Part shown: in pieces, positions 1 to 11,900 of the stretch | How positions within the stretch are numbered: position 1 is the stretch's first letter | Layout of the letters: each line of letters begins with the position of its first letter | Assembly: GCA_004794655.1 (NCBI GenBank) | Contig: SMMW01000597.1 | Coordinates: 186,001 to 250,000 of the forward strand | DNA: 64,000 nucleotides | Direction of reading: 5' to 3' | DNA from: Marisa cornuarietis | Taxonomy: Eukaryota; Mollusca; Gastropoda; Architaenioglossa; Ampullariidae | The notes under the pieces: model-generated | The model's database searches: none | Told to the model about the DNA's origin: nothing | The model's input: the letters and a program-made list of their open reading frames with translations, nothing else | Translations under genes and position numbers: made by a program

Positions 1-380
1 TCTGTACTTAGAGAAAGCTTTCTGTACTTAAAGAAAGCTTTCTGTACTTAAAGAAATCTCTCTGTAGTTAGAGAAAGGTACAGAGAAAAAAATTCTCTAG
101 CGAGAGGATGATGTCTGTACCGAACGAGGCTGGCTCATTTACATCTGGGACAAGAAGGTCAAAGATCAACCAATCAGGGAACATCAAGAACGTGAGGCCA
201 TGTTTCGAGGGCTCTGATTGGTTGATCTTTGACCTTCTTGTCCCATATGCAAATGAGCCAGCCTCGTTCGGTACAGACACCACTGTAGCTAGAGAAATCT
301 TCTCTGTAGCTAGAGAAAGCTCTCTAACTACAGAGAGGTTTCTCTAAGTACAGAAAGCTTTCTGTAGCTACAGAATGGAA
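1..380. repeat. Foldback repeat of 20-bp palindromic units around a hairpin
   Basis: Positions 1-80 are four consecutive 20-bp units beginning TCTGTACTTA or TCTGTAGTTA and ending in AGAAAG-type sequence. Positions 283-375 carry the same kind of unit in the opposite orientation, for example TCTCTAAGTACAGAAAGCTT at 341-360. Between them is a long hairpin (111-280). The arrangement is therefore a foldback: subterminal repeats, hairpin, inverted subterminal repeats. The left end is cut by the window, so the true terminus and any target duplication cannot be seen. No protein frame lies in it. It is probably a non-autonomous DNA element whose repeated palindromes would be binding sites, but that function is an inference. 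Confidence 0.7.
111..280. repeat. Long near-perfect inverted repeat (hairpin)
   Basis: The arm at 111-177 is the reverse complement of 214-280 over 67 bases with about three mismatches, separated by a 36-base loop (178-213). The right arm contains the octamer ATGCAAAT, and both arms carry a CCAAT/ATTGG pair. An RNA from either strand would fold into a long stem. It sits at the centre of the foldback array. Confidence 0.85.
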
Positions 381-397
381 TTATATAAATGAAATAA

Positions 398-673
398 TTT
401 GGTTTTACCGATTTTTTTTCCTCTCTCTCTAGCTAGAGAATGCGTCCTGTAGTTACAGAGCGCGTTCTGTAGCTAGAGAGAGAAAGTAGAGAAAATTCCC
501 CTCTTGGCGCCCATACTGATTTAATTGGTTTCACCGAGTTTTTCTCTCTCTAGCTAGAGAATGCATTCTGTAGTTACAGAGCGCATTCTGTACGTACAGA
601 ACTCATTCTCTACTTATAGAATGCATTCTGTAACTACAGAGAGAAAGTAGAGAAAATTCCCCTCTTGGCGCCC
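398..673. repeat. Tandem duplication of a palindrome-array module
   Basis: Two modules follow each other, at about 398-512 and 524-673. Each starts with a GGTTT-ACCGA-like segment, continues with CTCTCTCTAGCTAGAGAATG, then a run of 20-bp units containing TCTGTA-NN-TACAGA, and ends in the shared segment AGAGAAAATTCCCCTCTTGG. The first has three palindromic units, the second five at an exact 20-bp pitch (about 547-646). Several cores are perfect 14-bp palindromes: TCTCTAGCTAGAGA at 427-440 and TCTGTACGTACAGA at 587-600. Confidence 0.8.
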
Positions 674-3600
674 CATAACTCCACTCCTTAGACACCCTCT
701 GTCTCTCCGTCCGTCCGTTTGTCTGCCTTATTCAATAAAGTATAGTATAACCATTATATATTTGTCTGCCCGTCTGTGTGCGCGTTTATATTTGACCATC
801 TAATTAATATTCTCAGTCTGTCGGGATTTTCTGTGATGACGACTATTGTTTTGCTGCTCTGGCCACCGCTCGTCGCAAACATCGGGAAATACATAATTTT
901 CATCTGTTATTTTGTATTTGTAAACTAAAGCTTGCATTTGAGCTTTGTGTGAGCATGAGCCTTTTATGTTGTACTTTCTCTTCATGGGGTGATAGCTCAT
1001 AAGTACTTTTTCTACGAATCGATGTAGGTTGACTGCAAAACATTTCTGGAGAAGACCAGCCTAATATAGCTTTCTTTTTAGGGGGGGGGGTGTTTTGAAT
1101 CTTACCAGGACCTAGGAAACTCCACTGGGACAACTTGTAATGCGAAGCCAGAACCCATAAATATCTGTCTCTCGCCCATGAAAACACACACACACACACA
1201 GTGCTTTTTTTTCGTTTATCGGTCAGCACAGATAGTAATTTTCTAAAATAATAAAACAAAATTCCTTGACGTTTGAGGAGCAGTTTGATTATGAAGTGAA
1301 AGTTTGAGCTTTCCCTACCGCACAGACCGTGAGAATACTTTTAGATTAGTGCAAGCCAGTCTGACACTACTAACATGTGTGCAGACCATTCGAGCGTCAT
1401 TAACGTGTTAGCAGACCACACTGTCACTCACCACTAACAAGTGTGCAGACACCATTAAAATGCGCGCAGCCATGGCTCCTGGGAAAACAACTTTCTAAAA
1501 CTCTTTCGACTGATCAAAGCTTGGCATGGGGATAACAATGATCATAAATCCCATCCAAAAAAAAAAAGTGTGCTTTGTTTGCGAAAAGCACGTGCTCAAA
1601 TTTGCTTTCCTGCGCGCGCGTGAGCGATCGCAACTTTCAGTGGTCTCTGTAACCCTGATAGTCATTTGTTTGCGAGGTTTGTTTCACTGACCCACTCCGG
1701 ACGTCGCCTCACTGGCTCGCACCAGAGATGATAAGGCTGCGAGCGATCCTACCCCGCACGCACATGCATCCGAGATGATCGATGTCAAACAAGGTTACAA
1801 CCCCCCACCCCTTCCCCATCTCCACTTTCCTGTTTTCATTTCCGGTTGATCACGTGATCTCTCTCTGTGTCTCTCACCGCCTCGTCCACACACGGAAGTG
1901 CCGCACAGGACCTGATGAATCACGCTGGCCGCGCTCAGGAGCGTTCAGGTGTGCAGGTATAACCTGGACGTCGGCCGCCAACCAATCTCCCGGCCCGCCC
2001 TCCCATGGGGGGGACAAGTGAGCACAATGGTGACACTAATGAGGAGAATCAGGTTCGTCATGGGACATTTCCTTTTAAAGCTCACTGGCTCTGGCCTGCT
2101 TGGAAGTCCCAACAGATACGAATTCGACGGCAGATGTATTCGCTAATAGCTCGCTGATCAGGGCCCTCTGGGAAAGTCCAAGCAGATTCAATTCATCATG
2201 AGACATTTCCTTGTACGACACTCTGACTATAGGGCCTGCGTGTGTGCCCAAGAAGAGCTGCCGTGAATTGTGCTCACTCTCTCGTGCTTCTGGAATCAAG
2301 GTATTGACCGAGAAATTCAGGACTTTCTTTACTGTCCCACCTGTCAGTCCGAGATCCCCAGTCGTCATGACTACTTTTAGCATGGCGAAGAACTGGAATA
2401 CTAAACATTACAGCAAGCAGCATAATTTGATTACAATACGTATCTTTCTTTATATTTTATACTAGTCGGGTTATATTGCTTCGCCCGGGACTACTTCTGC
2501 CGCTAACTCTTCCAACTCTTGAGCCATGCTTATGCGTGGTATCAGTGTACCGAAATAGTGACTTGTACTCACAGTGTCGCTTCCCTAACTTGACAGGTTG
2601 ACAGTTCAAAGGAGGATCGAAGTTTTCGAGTGAAGGGGAAGAAAAAAGTTGCGATGCTTCCAGCCGCCAAGCAACTCGCTCCCTTCCTTCATCATTCCTG
2701 GCTTACTCTCTTTCTTTGTCTTTCGCTGTCGCCTAGGTTATTCTCTCTCTCAAATTGCAACGTTGTCTAATTTTTTTTTTACGTGTATGTCAAAATTTCT
2801 TCTGTGGAGTGTTTGAGGGTTTTTTGTTTTGTTTTGTTTTTTTTTCCCGTTGGGAAAATACGGGTAAACGTATAGAAGGAAGAGTGCTTTGGGAAAACGT
2901 ACTCTAATCAAAAAAGCCCGTGACGAGCGATAAACGAAAGGAATATTCCTGCCAAATTTGGTGAAGATCGAAGAAATGGTGTGAGCTTGGGCAGATTTCG
3001 ACCTGTGCTCGCCCTCCCTTCCCCACACACACACACACACACAACATACTGCCCTTCACTTACATTATTTTATGCGTACATAAATCTATGCATACAATAT
3101 ATATTAGCAAGGCTTTTGGAGTAAGACTGCATGAAAAAAAATATGCGGGCATTTTATTCACTTGACAAAAGCAGGAATGACGCATCGAAGCTGAGATCTT
3201 GTCCAGAGAGACGAGGAATATGGTGCAGCGAAAGTCATCAATCATCATCAACATCGTCATCCAATATATTTAGTTAATCCCTGGAGATGCCGATCTCGTA
3301 AAATATTTTCCTGTCACCTGTAGAATACATACATCAGACATCTTCTGCTTGTGTGCCACAACATATCAGGAATTTCGTTTGATGTTGATATAATGGGGTG
3401 CACATACTCGCGACTATCACCTGTGTGCGCGCTGCACTTGTTTACGGCTTTACAGGTGTTGTAAACTGACCTGGAATTTCCCCGCCTACGTCCTGGCGAC
3501 ATCGTCTCTGTCAGGTGAACGTCAGTGGGTGAGACGTGCGTCGTCGAGGTTAATGATTATCATTTCCGGTGACAAGTGAATTACGTGCTTGTCCAGGCGA

Positions 3601-3890
3601 TCCCGATCAGGGCTAAATACCATCCTTTGCGCAGGTTGCCGTGAAAATCAATCCGCTCACAGGCCGAAGGGGGCTTTGATCTTCTAGAAAAGTTGAAGCG
3701 GCATCGCCACCGTAAAAGTAGCCGTTCAACAGGTATTAAAACAGTGACTTCCATTTTATTTGGAAAATCCTTTGTCAGGCTGACAGTAGACGAATAATTA
3801 GACTGCGCCGGTAGAGGAACATATTTATTACTGTTTATTACTGTTGTTGCTTTGATAATTATGACGATGACGACGACTACGATGAGGAGG
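674..3890. other. Intergenic, no gene recognised
   Basis: No frame here resembles a known protein. It holds a degenerate tandem repeat of three 30-34 bp units with the core GTGCAGACC (about 1,366-1,462), CA microsatellites at about 1,188-1,200 and 3,026-3,043, and several poly-T and poly-A tracts. The (CA)n and homopolymer runs are typical animal intergenic sequence. Confidence 0.6.
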
Positions 3891-3896
3891 AGGATT

Positions 3897-4068
3897 AGCC
3901 GGCCATAGAGGCAGTCACTTTCTGCTGCCTTTTTTCTATCCCTTATAAAATCAGGTGTCCCTTCGTTGGGTGCCCAGAGGACACACTTCCTTTCACAGAC
4001 GATAGTATCGAACCGGGGACTTTTTTTTTAAACTCAAGCATACTACCCATTAGGCCTCGACGCCTCCC
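3897..4068 (-). mobile_element. tRNA-derived SINE
   Basis: Read on the minus strand, the 5' end has a tRNA-like A box (GAGGCCTAATGGGTAG) and, about 45 bases later, a good B box (GGTTCGATACT). That is the spacing of an internal RNA polymerase III promoter. The body follows, with a short inverted repeat around GTGTCC...GGACAC, and the 3' end runs into a TCC/TCA simple-repeat tail at about 3,860-3,895. It does not fold as an intact tRNA, so a tRNA-headed SINE fits better than a tRNA gene. The exact family is not identified. Confidence 0.6.
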
Positions 4069-4069
4069 A

Positions 4070-4887
4070 ATAACAAAATTATCATTAAGAATAAAAACCT
4101 AAAGCGCTGTAAAAGGAGACCCGTTAGACGAGGCCCAGGATGGCAGGGCAAACAATGATACCAGGTATACAATGGAAAAGGTCGATGATGGAGCTGACGG
4201 GCGCACGTGTGGGTCTGAATGGCGCGAAAAGAAAGAGTGGAGGTCGGTGAATCATCCAAGGAGGAAGCGGCGATACAGGGGCACACCACTGCCACGGTAG
4301 TTGATGATGGTGTGCTTATGAAAGGATTTTTTTATTATTATTTTGCTCAAAAAGAGCACTCTTCGTTTAGTGACCATGGACGAAAACCATTTTCTCATCG
4401 GCGATTTTTTTTTCTTCGTCTGCCCTCAGTCGAGTTTTTTTATTTTTATTTTTTTTTTTGGTAGAAAGTAAATATCTTGCCTTTTCTTATTACTTTTTCT
4501 TGCACGCTAGCATTCAGCAGTAATATTAATGTAAAACTGCCGTTCATCCCAAACGTATTCTCTAAATCATCGTACCAGATAGCAGAAATCGTTTACAGGT
4601 TTTCTGTCATGTTTGTTGGAGTGAATAAAAATTAAGACAAACTTATATTGTCTGTTATAATATATTCCATAATAGATTAAAGAATATTAAATGATAATGG
4701 TGATGACAGAAAGAGAACGACAGCATAGACGGATGAAAATTTATTTGAAGACTTCAATGACCACACACGCCAACTGATTCTGGTAATGTAGGAGTGTTAT
4801 TTCTGATGTTATTTCATTAAGCGGTTCCTGGTACTACTTCTGATGACATTATTAAGTTGAAAACATTCACTTCGCGAAATGTAAAAA

Positions 4888-4919
<32 letters not shown>

Positions 4920-7900
4920 GACCATAAACAAAGGCGCACCACAGGTTAACATATGCACCAACCCCGTCACCAGGTCTGTTCTATTCATTGGTATTGATTA
5001 CAGAATAAAAGTCGTTGACAGGAGAAATTGTAAGAGTAAGTCGATGGGGCCTTGAGATCTGCTCAGCTGGGCCAACATGCCATCTTGATCGTGAACATCG
5101 GAAAATGTTTTTATCAATGCGAGCACGGGTTGATCATGTTTTCTTTTTTCTTTGAAGGAAAATGCTTTCACTTGAGGAGGGAGGAAAGGAGCAGTGAAGA
5201 GTTCACGGGTGGAAGATGAGGGAGGAGGAAGGAACCCGGATAGTTGGAGAGAATTCCCACCGCTCTCCGATTGCCAGCCTTCTTAAGAACAGTTCTAATA
5301 TTCTGTATTCGTCTGTTCTTGTATGCTGGTGTTAGTAGTATGAAAAATACATTTACGCCGTTGATATAACCATAGAAATCGATGGGTGGTGGTGGGGGGG
5401 GGCACAAAAGCAGTCTAGGACTACTGCCACTGCGCATGTCGGAGATGGGGCTCCATGCTAGAAGTTGTTTCATTTTCCTGGATTATTTATTTAGGAGTTA
5501 TTATGCTTACGGTACGGGTAGTATCGGTGCTAAGTGTTTAATATTTAGTTTTTTTGGGGGGACATTGAGGATTAGGGGTGGGGTATCGAATGGGCGCAGC
5601 AGACGACGAGACCTAACGCATCCAGTTCCACCACTTCTGTAACGGCTGTGCGCGTTCCCCCGGTACGACAGGTCGAGCGGTCCCCACATATTTTACATGT
5701 GTGATATCTTGAAACCAGTCCCTGTTCCTGGCGGAACGTCCCCCGCTATACACCAATGGACTGAGGGCTTCCACCCTCCTTTCTTTGTGTCTGTCAGTAG
5801 GTCGGTTAGTTTTTCTTTCTTCCAAGTTTGAACACTCATGTGAAATTTCCTATTATTTAAAAAAAATTGCCGTTGACATGGTCCGATAGATCAATGGACA
5901 TAAGGCATCTTTCCTGCCTTTTTCTTTGAATGGTCAGCCGAATCACCTTTCACCTTTTTGTCTGCCAGTCTCTAAAATATTGTCTGAAAAGAATTAATTC
6001 ATCAAGCAGAACTATGATCCCCGATTGTTGTCCTGGCAAGCATTTTGCCCAGACGGCTACTGGGCGTGAGGTGGTGAAGTTTGCAGAAGGTAAGCGATGG
6101 AGGCGATCCCTGCCGACTGCGTGTTGGTCGATATGGCTTTCAAAAAGCAAGGGGGTGGGGAGGTGCGCTAACCTAGTGCTGGGCTGCTGCCAGCGTTCAC
6201 GCAGAAACCCCAGCCTAGCAACGTTCTAGCAACGACCGGCACTGTAGTAGATCCTCGCGAAATCGTCTCCGACCGGCAATAAACGCTTTTAACGACGTCG
6301 ACATCACAGGTCTGGCGTCTGGTGACCCTGAAATAACATCCGGTCATAAGCAGGGTGAAGCTGGTGACAAACCAGCCAAATGAGGATCAAAGGGAGGCGC
6401 TGCCTGGTCATGTCAACGCCAACCCAGCGACCACTGGACGCTCTTGGTCGTGCGTAGGGCGCGCGTGTTTGCACACGGCTCGAAGCCAGTCGAAGGTTTA
6501 TGCGCGCACAGCTTCAGCTGGGGCCAAGAACTGCGCACGCAAAGATGACGAGTCCTTTTTTTTCTTTTTTTTTTAATTTACAAAGGTCCAACCCCCCACT
6601 ATCATCCTGTTTTTCCCTCCCAAAAGGTGTCAGTCAACATGGCAGCACCCAAGAACCACAGCCAAATGATGTCTGCGCGGTCGCTTTTGTCAACATGGAC
6701 GCCGAGTCTTTCTGTTTGGCTTCTGCGTTTGCGAAAGCAGAGGTTGCGTTTAACTTTAGCAGAGGGGGGCAGGAGACGAGTGGACGGCGATTTTCAGTCT
6801 GGTTGCAGCAAATGGGTGTCGTCATCATCTTCTTTGCCGTCATCGTTAGTGCCTCGACATTGGTCTTCGGTGCATCCGTAAAGTTCTTATATTAGCATCT
6901 CTAATACAATTTTTTTTAAATTTTCACGAGATATGAAAAAACAGCTTATGTAAACTTTGTAAACAAAAGACAGAAAATGAGGTTTACTGCTGTCCTTTGA
7001 TATTCTAGCATCTTTAATACGATATTTTTTATATTTTTCTCGAGATGTGAGTAAAAGAATGTGAACCCCAACCCTGTTTCACTTCCCTTTAAAAGTTTAC
7101 ACTTTTCTCGCCTTCTTCTTGTTCATACTGGGCTGGCTACTTGGGCGTGATATAGCATTAGCTGCTGATTCTTCCCCAACCCAACCCATTCATCTTTAGC
7201 ATTAATTAAATATGAGCATACACTATCCAGCGAGGGAGAAAAGGGTAAAATTCAGAACCAATTGTTCAATAATTAAGAATTTTTGTAAGTTCTCTTAGCA
7301 AGTCATGTTTTCCAATCGGTACAAGATCAAGTCCACTCGTTTGTAATTAAAAAAAAATGTGGCTAGCCTTTGGACAAAAATGAAAACAAGAAATGTAGGG
7401 CGCGGATGTTTTGACACACGGCGACTTGTAGGCGCGTAAGCACTCGGCTGTCGCTGGCAAGTTGGACTTTGCACTTGCCAAACTTTTCTTTCACTCTCGA
7501 ATTCACTCACAGGCTGTTTGGTGAACTCTCCAACATACGGGTTAGTCCACCCGGACTTTTCGCGATATAGATAAAGAAAGTATACAACAAAAGTATTCCT
7601 CGTGACGTATTCAGCTGAAAAGCAAACCCTTCCTTCTGAAAGCAACGGCTTTGCTGCTGACTCCCAATGCGGTTGGAAGTCTGAATGGCGGATCCTTGGT
7701 GCGTGGCATAGCTTTATGAAAGACACAACTTATCTCGATCCCCCCCCCCCATTTGTTGGTTGGGTGAGTTTAGAGCCTTCTATCTCTTGTAACACTATAT
7801 ATCCCGGGTTTTCAATTTTCTTTTTTTTTTCATGTATAAAAAAAATGTACAGCTCCACCCTTTAGTGTCACACCGAACAAAGCCAACATCCCTACTCCAC

Positions 7901-8928
7901 CCTCACCCACCACCCAATCTCTCACCCACCGCCACCACCACCACCACCAGCAGCCGTAGTGCTTTATTCTACTATTCGTCGCAAGCATGCTTTGTAGCTT
8001 CGTGATAAGAAATGAGCAAAGTTGACCGGAGTGTGGTCCTGATAATTTCAGAATGGTCCTGCGCAAGCCTAGGCCGTCTGGAAAATTTAATTAGAGTGAA
8101 AACAGTAAGCCGAGCGCTGCCACCCGAGTCGATAATCACTTTCACGACTGTCGCTAACTGGGTGGAAAAAAAGGGTCGTCAAGCTTTAACAAGCTGGCAG
8201 CTTTCTGATTTTTTTTTAAATCTGTTTTTAAAATAAACTGTTTGAACTTTGAAACACGGTCGAGGAACATCTAAAAGTAAATACTTGAAGAAATAAAAGA
8301 AGTGGGGTTGAGGTTGGGGGAGTGGAGAAAAAAAAATGGCGCAACAGCTTTGCAGCCCAAGACAAACATGCGGGTTAGCGCATCACGAAGTTCATGTCTC
8401 ACGTGCGAACGGTTGCGTGTTTTCTGGTTCATCGGTCACAGAAGCGATAAATGCTGTCTGAGCCTGTGCCACGTCGTCTTAGCAGAGCCTTGCTCGTCGC
8501 TGATGATGTTAATAAAAATGTGGTTTATGGCCAAACGCCCTTTTCACTTAGGTCTCGTGATGAAATGAAATGATTCTTCTTGAGAATTTACACGCCAAGG
8601 GTGGGGGAGGGTGAGATTGGTGGTGGGAATGTGATCAAGGTGTAAATGTTCGCAGAGACTCGCAAAATTTGACAAAAATAGTACGGTTATTTTCTTCTTC
8701 TGTTTTGCTTTCTTTCTTTTCCTTCCTTACTTTTTATTTCTTTGATACGAGAGAGCGACCAAAAAAAAACAAACAAACAAACTAACAAACAAGCAAGAAA
8801 ACAAAAAACAACAACATTCTTTTTGCGTGGTTTTAAAATGGTGCAAATTTCACGGCATCGTATTGTTTTCGGAGAATATTTTAATTCTGTTTTCGAACCT
8901 CTGTGGTCATTGCAGTTTATGAAACCAC
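4070..8928. other. Intergenic, no gene recognised
   Basis: No supported gene. It contains a CT/CA microsatellite (about 4,891-4,918), an ACC-rich triplet run (7,927-7,949), an AAAC-type run (about 8,760-8,795), G and C homopolymers (5,390-5,402; 7,740-7,750) and scattered poly-T. Open frames of 60-143 residues are low-complexity or match nothing I recognise. Confidence 0.55.
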
Positions 8929-8952
8929 GGACCTTCATCTAGATGAAGGTCC
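8929..8952. repeat. Perfect 24-bp palindrome flanked by a 9-bp direct repeat
   Basis: The half-site GGACCTTCATCT is followed at once by its exact reverse complement, with no spacer. The sequence ATGAAACCA occurs just before it (about 8,919-8,927) and again just after (about 8,956-8,964), so the palindrome sits between short direct repeats like a tiny insertion with a target duplication. Confidence 0.85.
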
Positions 8953-8964
8953 ATGATGAAACCA

Positions 8965-11900
8965 TCTTCTTCTTTATTGTACGAGGCGTGTTATGGAGAG
9001 CTCAGACAAGCAGTAGTATTGTGTCATGGAAGCATATGTAGAGAAATTTAATTTTGTGGTTTTGGCTTTTTGCCTCCTTATGTACTCTACAACATCAAAA
9101 AAGGATATATCTCGACCTGCTTATGAAGTAAAAATTCTTTTCTCTCTTTTACTAACGGTGGCGTGTATTTCTTTTCAACAATCTCCTCAATCCAGAGGGG
9201 ATCGGGATAAGTTTCATTATCACTAAATGAAAAAAAGAAAAATTAAAAACCCTCTGTGCATGCAGGTGAGAACTGGAAGCTTTGGTATGTAGAGGAAACT
9301 GTGATGACAGAAGGTTGGAGTTCTGTGTCCGCAGGCCGCAAGTTTGAACTGCCAAGGACTATGGTCAGTGAAGGGCGAAACCTTGAAAAGCTCCCAGAAG
9401 TGACAAACGGAACTCCTGTCCTCACGTATTTTTAGGCGAACAAAAATGTTTCTTTATGCATCGTGGACAATCTGCTCACGTTGTTCCAACGCTCTGACAC
9501 CTGCCAAGACAGGCCTGCGGAGGAACCCGACTTAGTCTTATGAACAGGGCGTGTGTTTATGGTGCTCATACAGGAATGCCGGTGTGCCATATGTTGTTTC
9601 ACTAGGATTCCAGGGGTGGGGTGGGTGTAGGAAGGCTCATACAGTTCATCAGGGATAACCTTGATTACAAAGTTTCATAGGGAAAATTTTGTAATAGCAG
9701 AGAAATAAAAATAAAAAGTTGTAAATTAAGATGTCTACTTTTTTGAGATTGTGTTCCACATTTGAAAATGGTCGCTAAATTTCGATGCAGTGTCTGCCGG
9801 TTAGTGAAGGCTTACCTATGTCACGGAAGAGTAAGCATGGAAAGGTTACTTACCAGCCTGTAAAAAAAACCCCCAAAACTCGGTAACAATGAAAGCGGTG
9901 TAGATCGCGGCGGTCCCAGGGACCTCCCATCTCTGGCCATCTTTCGCAGACTCTAACGGCAACTGGAGTGCGTGGGGCTCCGGCACCATGGCAACAGCAG
10001 AGAACGTTATCCGCCCTCAGATGGCAGAGAAATGGGAAAGACATTCACACCCCATGAGGTCCCCGTGCACATGCTCATACTCTGACACTATCGTCATGCC
10101 TTGCAAAATAACAGTGCGATGAAAAATATCTTTTTTCATGACACAACATCGATGAATTTGTCTCTATCTCGTTTATCTCTTTATCTCCCCTTGCTGTTCT
10201 CTTTCTGTTCTTTTCATATCTCATTCTGTTTTATTTTTCTTTCTTTCTCGCTTGCGCATAATATTATGCTTGTATCGATACGTATTGGGTCCCACTGCCT
10301 CTCCCCAAAACGAGTTTTGTTGGACCCCTCCAAAAACATTGCTCTTCAGCATTCTCTAAAATGGACAAGAAATGTATTGATAGCGCCTGTTCTCTTTCGA
10401 CAAGGCACTAGAAAAAAAATCAGATAATACATAAAACTAAGCTGTTCAGAATGAAATTCAAGACTCTGAACCTCTCAGCATTATCCCCCCTTCCCTACCC
10501 ACCTACAGCAGCGTAAAAGTAATCGTGACGTTTCTCTTTAACTGCCAGCAAGGACAGAGTGGCTTGCCGGTTAACACGCCACAAAATAAAGTACAACGGA
10601 AATGTTTTCCGACCGGCCCTGTCACAGCTGTAGGAGACATGTTTACTCCGTCACCACCAGCAGGCCCCATGTATTAACAGTCGCAGCGAGGGCCCCAATC
10701 CAGACCCGCGGCCAGCCAAGTGGCGCCCCCTGCTTCAGTCATTATTTAGCAATCAAGGGGGTGCTCATCACTTAGGAAGTCAGGGTCTCGTGCTGAAAAT
10801 CGCGCGCCAGCGAGAAAGAGGGTGGAGAAGAGAGGGAGGGAGTCCTGTTAGTCAACTGCAGGGTCCTCGACGCCGAGGTGACAAACCATGGGTCGTTGAG
10901 GCCCAGCAGTAGTGTAGTATCTACCTTGACGCACACAAAAATGTATCCAAGCGCTCGATCTGCACTGTAAGGATGCTGAGCTGCTAAAACACTGGGATAC
11001 CAAGAACATGCTGATGGGGCCACACAAGTCACTAAAAGGGGTCACAGATGCCCTAGTGGACACATGTACTCTGAGAATCATGGTTATGACCTCACGTCAT
11101 CTCGACTGACTGACTGCTCCAGGTGCGAGTTCTGGGGCCGTAGTCTCATAGCGTCTATAAGCCACTTATAGACTCTATAAGGCAATAGACTCTATAAGTA
11201 CAGTTATAGCTTAGTCTCGTCGCAACTTTCGGCCACTTCCGCCCGCCGAACGACGCTACAAGCTGTAGGCTTCTGCCCCCGTCTACTGTCCGCTAGGATA
11301 TCCTGGACTGTGTTATCCCAACAAGTTGGTGACGACGACCCTATTCGCAAACACATTTATTTCCTGAAATAGTGTTAACACCTGTTATCCTTGAACATCC
11401 ACCTAGCATTTCTCGCATTTTTGTCCTTTGTGGGTTTGCACACATGTTGCCCCACAGATTTTCCTCCCCCTTTCCTTCGAGTGTCTTCGTTTAATTTTCG
11501 TTAAAAGATTGAAAACTGCTTCATGCATCATTTGCCGACTTCCTGGCGCGTTAAACGTTGCATCGAATGACAATTTTGTTGTTCTGCTCCTCAGTACTTC
11601 GAAAGACAGTAAAAACTAAAGTAGACCAGTTTCCTTGACAACCGATCAGAGCACCTGGGCCTTGGATCGTTGCGCCCTGACAAACAGCCAGCCAGGTTTA
11701 AGCGCGATGCAGATGTTAAGCTGCTCTCCGGTCGGTGGGACGAAGACTTCAAAAGGCGAGGGCCGACTGAGAACAGGTGGAAAGAGGGGGGGGGGCGGGT
11801 GTGGGCAAACGCAGCTTTCTATTTTAAGACCAAAGAAAGGTAAGTATCGCGAATACTCGATGGCAAAACGTTGCGTGGATAATTCTCTCGTTAAGCTGGC

